Source: Chrysomallon squamiferum
Taxonomy: Eukaryota > Mollusca > Gastropoda > Neomphalida > Peltospiridae
Direction of reading: 5' to 3'
Assembly (NCBI GenBank): GCA_012295275.1
Contig: CM022672.1
Coordinates: forward strand, 3,331,443-3,395,442
DNA: 64,000 nucleotides
Shown here: piece after piece, positions 51,018-64,000 of the stretch
Layout: each line of letters starts with the position of its first letter
Numbering within the stretch: the stretch's first letter is position 1
The notes under the pieces: model-generated
Databases searched by the model: none
Seen by the model: only the letters and a program-made list of their open reading frames with translations
What the model was told of the DNA's origin: nothing
Made by a program: the position numbers and the translations under genes

Positions 51018-51029
51018 AGTTTTGAAAAA

Positions 51030-60743
<9,714 letters not shown>

Positions 60744-61361
60744 AAAATATATATATAAAGAAAAACCCAAACCTCTCCACATGACTGTAAAAAATAGAAC
60801 CATTTGACGTAACCCAGTTAATGTAAAACAATATTCACACTAAATTCCTTATGGTATCAAACAGTAGTAATAAAATGCAGAATCAGTTTCAAAAAAAAAA
60901 AAAAAAAATTTCAGATTAAATTATGCCTATGTCATACCATCTTTTATTTCCCACAAAAATTGTAAATATATTTTATAAGATACATATATAAAAATAGAAA
61001 TTAAAATGTGTTTACGATCATTAATCTAATCGACAAGCCGACTGGGTTTTGAACATTTGATAGCTTATCCTATATTTACGATATTACTAACCTTATTTAT
61101 TTTTCTTTGATGGATTGTAATTGAATAGTTTGTCATATAATTATATTTTTCTGTTTCTTAAGGTGTTTCTTTCTTTTAATTTTAATTTTAATTTTTTTAA
61201 TTTTTTTTTTAATTAAATAAATTATTTTTGTTTTATGAAATATTTGCTGACTTCATTGAAATCGTGTATGTTTATAATATATGTACAGTCATTATGTGAT
61301 TTTATATCTATTTTGTCTGTGTTGAAATTATGATCGGTTCTCTTGTATTTGTCCTTGAAGC

Positions 61362-61367
61362 AATAAA
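61362..61367 (+). promoter_or_regulatory. Probable oxidase B polyadenylation signal
   Basis: AATAAA in GCAATAAAAGTTTATTTTCG, about 620 bases after the stop, in the best-looking context among several candidates. Confidence 0.45.
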
Positions 61368-61524
61368 AGTTTATTTTCGAAAATATTAATTATTTTTGTA
61401 TTAATTTAAAAAAAAAAAAAAAAATAAAAACACTTTCAGTGTAAAATTTTACCTATATAGTTGTTTCTTATATTTGAACTCAAGTACTTGCTGGTGATAT
61501 GTTTATATATATAAAATGATTTGA

Positions 61525-61530
61525 GAGAGT

Positions 61531-61588
<58 letters not shown>
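61525..61588. repeat. (GA)n microsatellite
   Basis: Near-pure GA array between the oxidase B 3' end and the Tc1 element. Confidence 0.93.
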
Positions 61589-61590
<2 letters not shown>

Positions 61591-61707
61591 ATTTATATTA
61601 GTGGTTACACAAGAAAATATAATCATTCAAACACTAAATTTATAAAACTGTCTATTTCCATAATATATATGTATAAATAAATAAATATATATATATATAT
61701 ATATATA

Positions 61708-63188
61708 CTCTCCCAAAAAAGAAACGCAAAATGGTAGATTTCTTAAATACCTATTGTAAACTGACACATATCGATGCACAAACTATGAATATGATGACAT
61801 TTGGCGATTCAAACTTTTTGCTTTTATTACAGTCGCCAAAAAGCAGGTAACACAAAATAAAGGCAATGATCAGGTTTATTAGCCAAAACGTCCCCGCATG
61901 CAAACCACGTTACCAGTGCATTTGCACGTGCGGCACATGAAACTTGAATATGAAGGTTATAAAAATGCAAGGTTTTCGAATACTTATATTCTTTATTTTT
62001 GTTCTGACCCAACATCAAACAAATGTCACGACTGAGTGAACCGCAACGAAACAACGCCATCGGCCGTTTACAAGCTGGCGAATCCTTCTCGGCCATAGCC
62101 CTGGTGTTCCATCTATCCCCAGTCACCATCTTGAGATTGTGGTATCAAACAACACGTGACCATCCCAGATCAGATAGACCACGTGTAACCAACCACCAGG
62201 GCCCAGGACCGCTACATACGGGTACTTCATCTACGGGAAAGAACCACCACGGCAACCTCTACTGCTTCAGCAATACCAGGTCTGCGTAGAATATCGGCTC
62301 AGACAGTGCGCAATTGTTTACGCGAGGCAGGTATTCGAGCCAGACGGCCTGTAAGAAGAGTGGTTTGGACTCAACAACATCGTCGACTACGACGTCAGTG
62401 GTGTCACCTGCACAGAGTCTGGCCTCAGTTACGATGGAGAACTGTCTGGTTTAGTGACGAGGCTGGATTTCTGCTTCGTCGAGCTGATGGAAGATGTCGA
62501 GTTTACAGACGTCATGGTGAACGTTTTGCTGCAAACTGCATACAGGAAGCGGACAGATTTGGCGGTGGTAGTGTGATGGTGTGGGCAGCAATCTCACACA
62601 CTGTTAGGACCAACCTGGTTCACATCCAAGGCAACTAAACGGCACAGAGATACCGAGATGAAATTTTGCAGCCACATGTCGCTCCAATTATGAATAACGG
62701 TAACGCTGTATTCCAGCACGACAATGCGAGACCACATACAGCCAGACTCACAACAGCGTACCTACACAACAATAACATTCAGGTCCTTGCCCTGGCCCTC
62801 TAAATCTCCGGATTTGAACCCTATAGAGCATTTATGGGACAATTTGGATAGACTGATGCAGCATCAACCAAAGCTACAGAATCGTGCTCAGTTGGCATTA
62901 TTACTACATTCAGAGTGGACCACCATTCCACAAGGTGTAATTCATAATGTCATTACTGCCATGGGAAGGAGATGTCAGGCAGTTCTGGACTCCCATGGTG
63001 GGCACACAAGGTATTGATATTATACTGTTATAACCTTGAACTTTAACCTTTTCAATGTAATACCGTCAGCATTAATGAATTGCGAAAGTGTGTGTAAAAT
63101 GTGAACATTTTGCTGCTTTCTTTTGATCCATTAGACAGACATTCCCATTGTCAATAAAATCTACCTTTGCGTTTCTTTTTTGTTAGAG
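61708..63188 (+). mobile_element. Tc1/mariner element, full length but decayed
   Basis: 1481 bases flanked by TA (61706-61707 and 63189-63190) and inserted in an (AT)n tract. The terminal inverted repeats read CTCTCCCAAAAAAGAAACGC at the left and CTCTAACAAAAAAGAAACGC inward from the right. Both continue through CAAA and a GGTAGATTT-type segment, for about 33 bases. A defective transposase is inside. Confidence 0.95.
62023..63017 (+). pseudogene. Tc1-like transposase pseudogene
   Basis: Cut-and-paste DDE transposase remnant. An N-terminal helix-turn-helix (MSRLSEPQRNNAIGRLQAGE) is followed by a linker. A frameshift near 62195-62205 comes before the LRRISAQTVRNCLREAGIRA second DNA-binding helix. 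The catalytic acids are still readable: Asp in WFSDEAGF, Asp in FQHDNARPH, and Glu in NPIEHLWD, a DD(34)E-type spacing. There is an in-frame TAA at 62636-62638 after HIQGN and a second frameshift near 62785-62790 before LPWPSKSPDLNP. The end RRCQAVLDSHGGHTRY is intact. At least three lesions make it non-functional here. Confidence 0.92.
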
Positions 63189-63474
63189 TATATATATATA
63201 TTTGCATGCACACAGACTTCACTTTTAGGGTAGATAACTCTAAATTGAGAACTCTTCAGTGGAATTTCTAAATTGTTTAAAATATTTCTATATGTTCACG
63301 ATGTTCACTTATAACTGGAATTATTATTGTATAAATGTTAAATCGAAATTAAAATAATTATAACGCAAACGTTTGATGTTGAATTTATTTCGAGAAATAT
63401 TTAGGTAGTACAAGCAGCGTTAGAAGTATGAGCGTTGAATACACGCAAACACACACTGCAATTCCTGTAATAGA

Positions 63475-63530
<56 letters not shown>

Positions 63531-63677
63531 TGACAAAAAACAATAATAATAAACAGAAGTTAAATGCTAATAAACAAGGAAGAACAACTACAGTCAATTT
63601 TCCATTCGTGCTGCAATTAATAATATATTGATTAGGTAGAAAATACGTTATTCCTTCAGGATATAGTTTGATTTTTG

Positions 63678-63721
<44 letters not shown>

Positions 63722-63895
63722 TACTACTACTACTACTACTAATACTACTACTAATACTAGAAGTATTATTATTATTATTATTATTATATAATAGTCAAGT
63801 GTTGATGTTTGTAATATAATAATCATATGTGCATTCTACCTTACAAAATTATCTAAAGACAGAATATCTAGAATGGAAAAAACCCAAAATGGAAT

Positions 63896-63930
<35 letters not shown>

Positions 63931-64000
63931 ATAAACCTAAATATATACTTGATAAATAAATAATATTCTTAAAATATTTCTGAAATGTGAAAGTATTTCG
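63189..64000. other. AT-rich simple-repeat DNA at the right edge
   Basis: No gene seen. (AAT)n lies at 63477-63527, ATT/ACT arrays at 63679-63790 and (GT)n at about 63898-63927. Confidence 0.7.

Larger units (their letters stand above)
49654..51029. other. Divergent intergenic region between the two oxidase genes
   Basis: 1376 bases separate the two start codons, so the pair may share regulation. Near gene A there is a palindromic E-box CACGTG at about 49720. Near gene B there is a TATA-like element at 50855-50864 and upstream start codons. A Tc1-like terminus lies at 49822-49850. I found no clear metal-response element (TGCRCNC) or iron-responsive CAGTG loop. Confidence 0.6.
60744..61707. 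other. Oxidase B 3' UTR and flank
   Basis: AT-rich; the probable 3' UTR runs to about 61385. It is followed by AT-rich sequence, the (GA)n tract at 61525-61588 and an (AT)n tract that is the target of the Tc1 insertion. No gene seen. Confidence 0.6.

Noticed and set aside
49654-51029. Metal-response or iron-responsive elements
   Set aside because: No TGCRCNC match and no convincing CAGTG-loop hairpin on the transcribed strands.

Overview
This is animal nuclear DNA. It has short exons with GT..AG introns, single-exon islands, housekeeping promoters, very AT-rich non-coding DNA, and unusually many long microsatellites and minisatellites. The gene content (TBC1D14-like, NF-YA, snRNP-G, an NPY/NPF-type receptor, two hephaestin/ceruloplasmin-like multicopper oxidases) and the style of repeats suggest a spiralian, most probably a mollusc. 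That placement is inference; no sequence here proves it.

Layout. 0.3-4.0 kb (+): the 3' part of a TBC1D14-like Rab-GAP gene, whose last codons and 3' UTR lie in a dense TGTCA/TGACA motif cluster. 4.0-11.2 kb: AT-rich DNA with no recognisable gene. 11.2-13.3 kb (-): NFYA, five coding exons. It shares a divergent promoter region of about 1.6 kb, with CCAAT boxes and an ETS-type site, with SNRPG (+, 14.9-16.7 kb, four exons, 76 aa). 19.85-20.94 kb (-): a one-exon NPY/NPF-type GPCR with an apparent 1-bp frameshift inside the NPxxY motif. 21-37.7 kb: a gene-poor block with many repeats, including a 45-bp minisatellite (23 kb), a 2.25-kb array of 47-bp units (25.8-28.1 kb), a pogo/Tigger-like MITE (31.76-32.48 kb) and several unique GC-richer islands.

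The main system is a head-to-head pair of paralogous, apparently secreted six-cupredoxin multicopper ferroxidases. Gene A (-, 37.74-49.65 kb) has 13 exons and 1078 aa. Gene B (+, 51.03-60.74 kb) has 12 exons and 1371 aa. I could join every exon of both in frame. Intron phases agree at all 11 shared introns and five exon lengths are identical, so the pair arose by inverted duplication. Both keep the trinuclear copper cluster, the domain-2 and domain-6 type 1 copper sites, and the domain-6 iron site. They differ in domain 4: A has lost the type 1 copper ligands there, while B keeps them but has lost the domain-4 iron site. B also carries a Ser/Thr/Asn/Lys-rich C-terminal tail of about 300 residues. 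Neither shows a C-terminal membrane anchor, unlike vertebrate hephaestin.

61.7-63.2 kb: a complete but decayed Tc1/mariner element with terminal inverted repeats and TA target duplications. The rest to 64.0 kb is AT-rich simple-repeat DNA.
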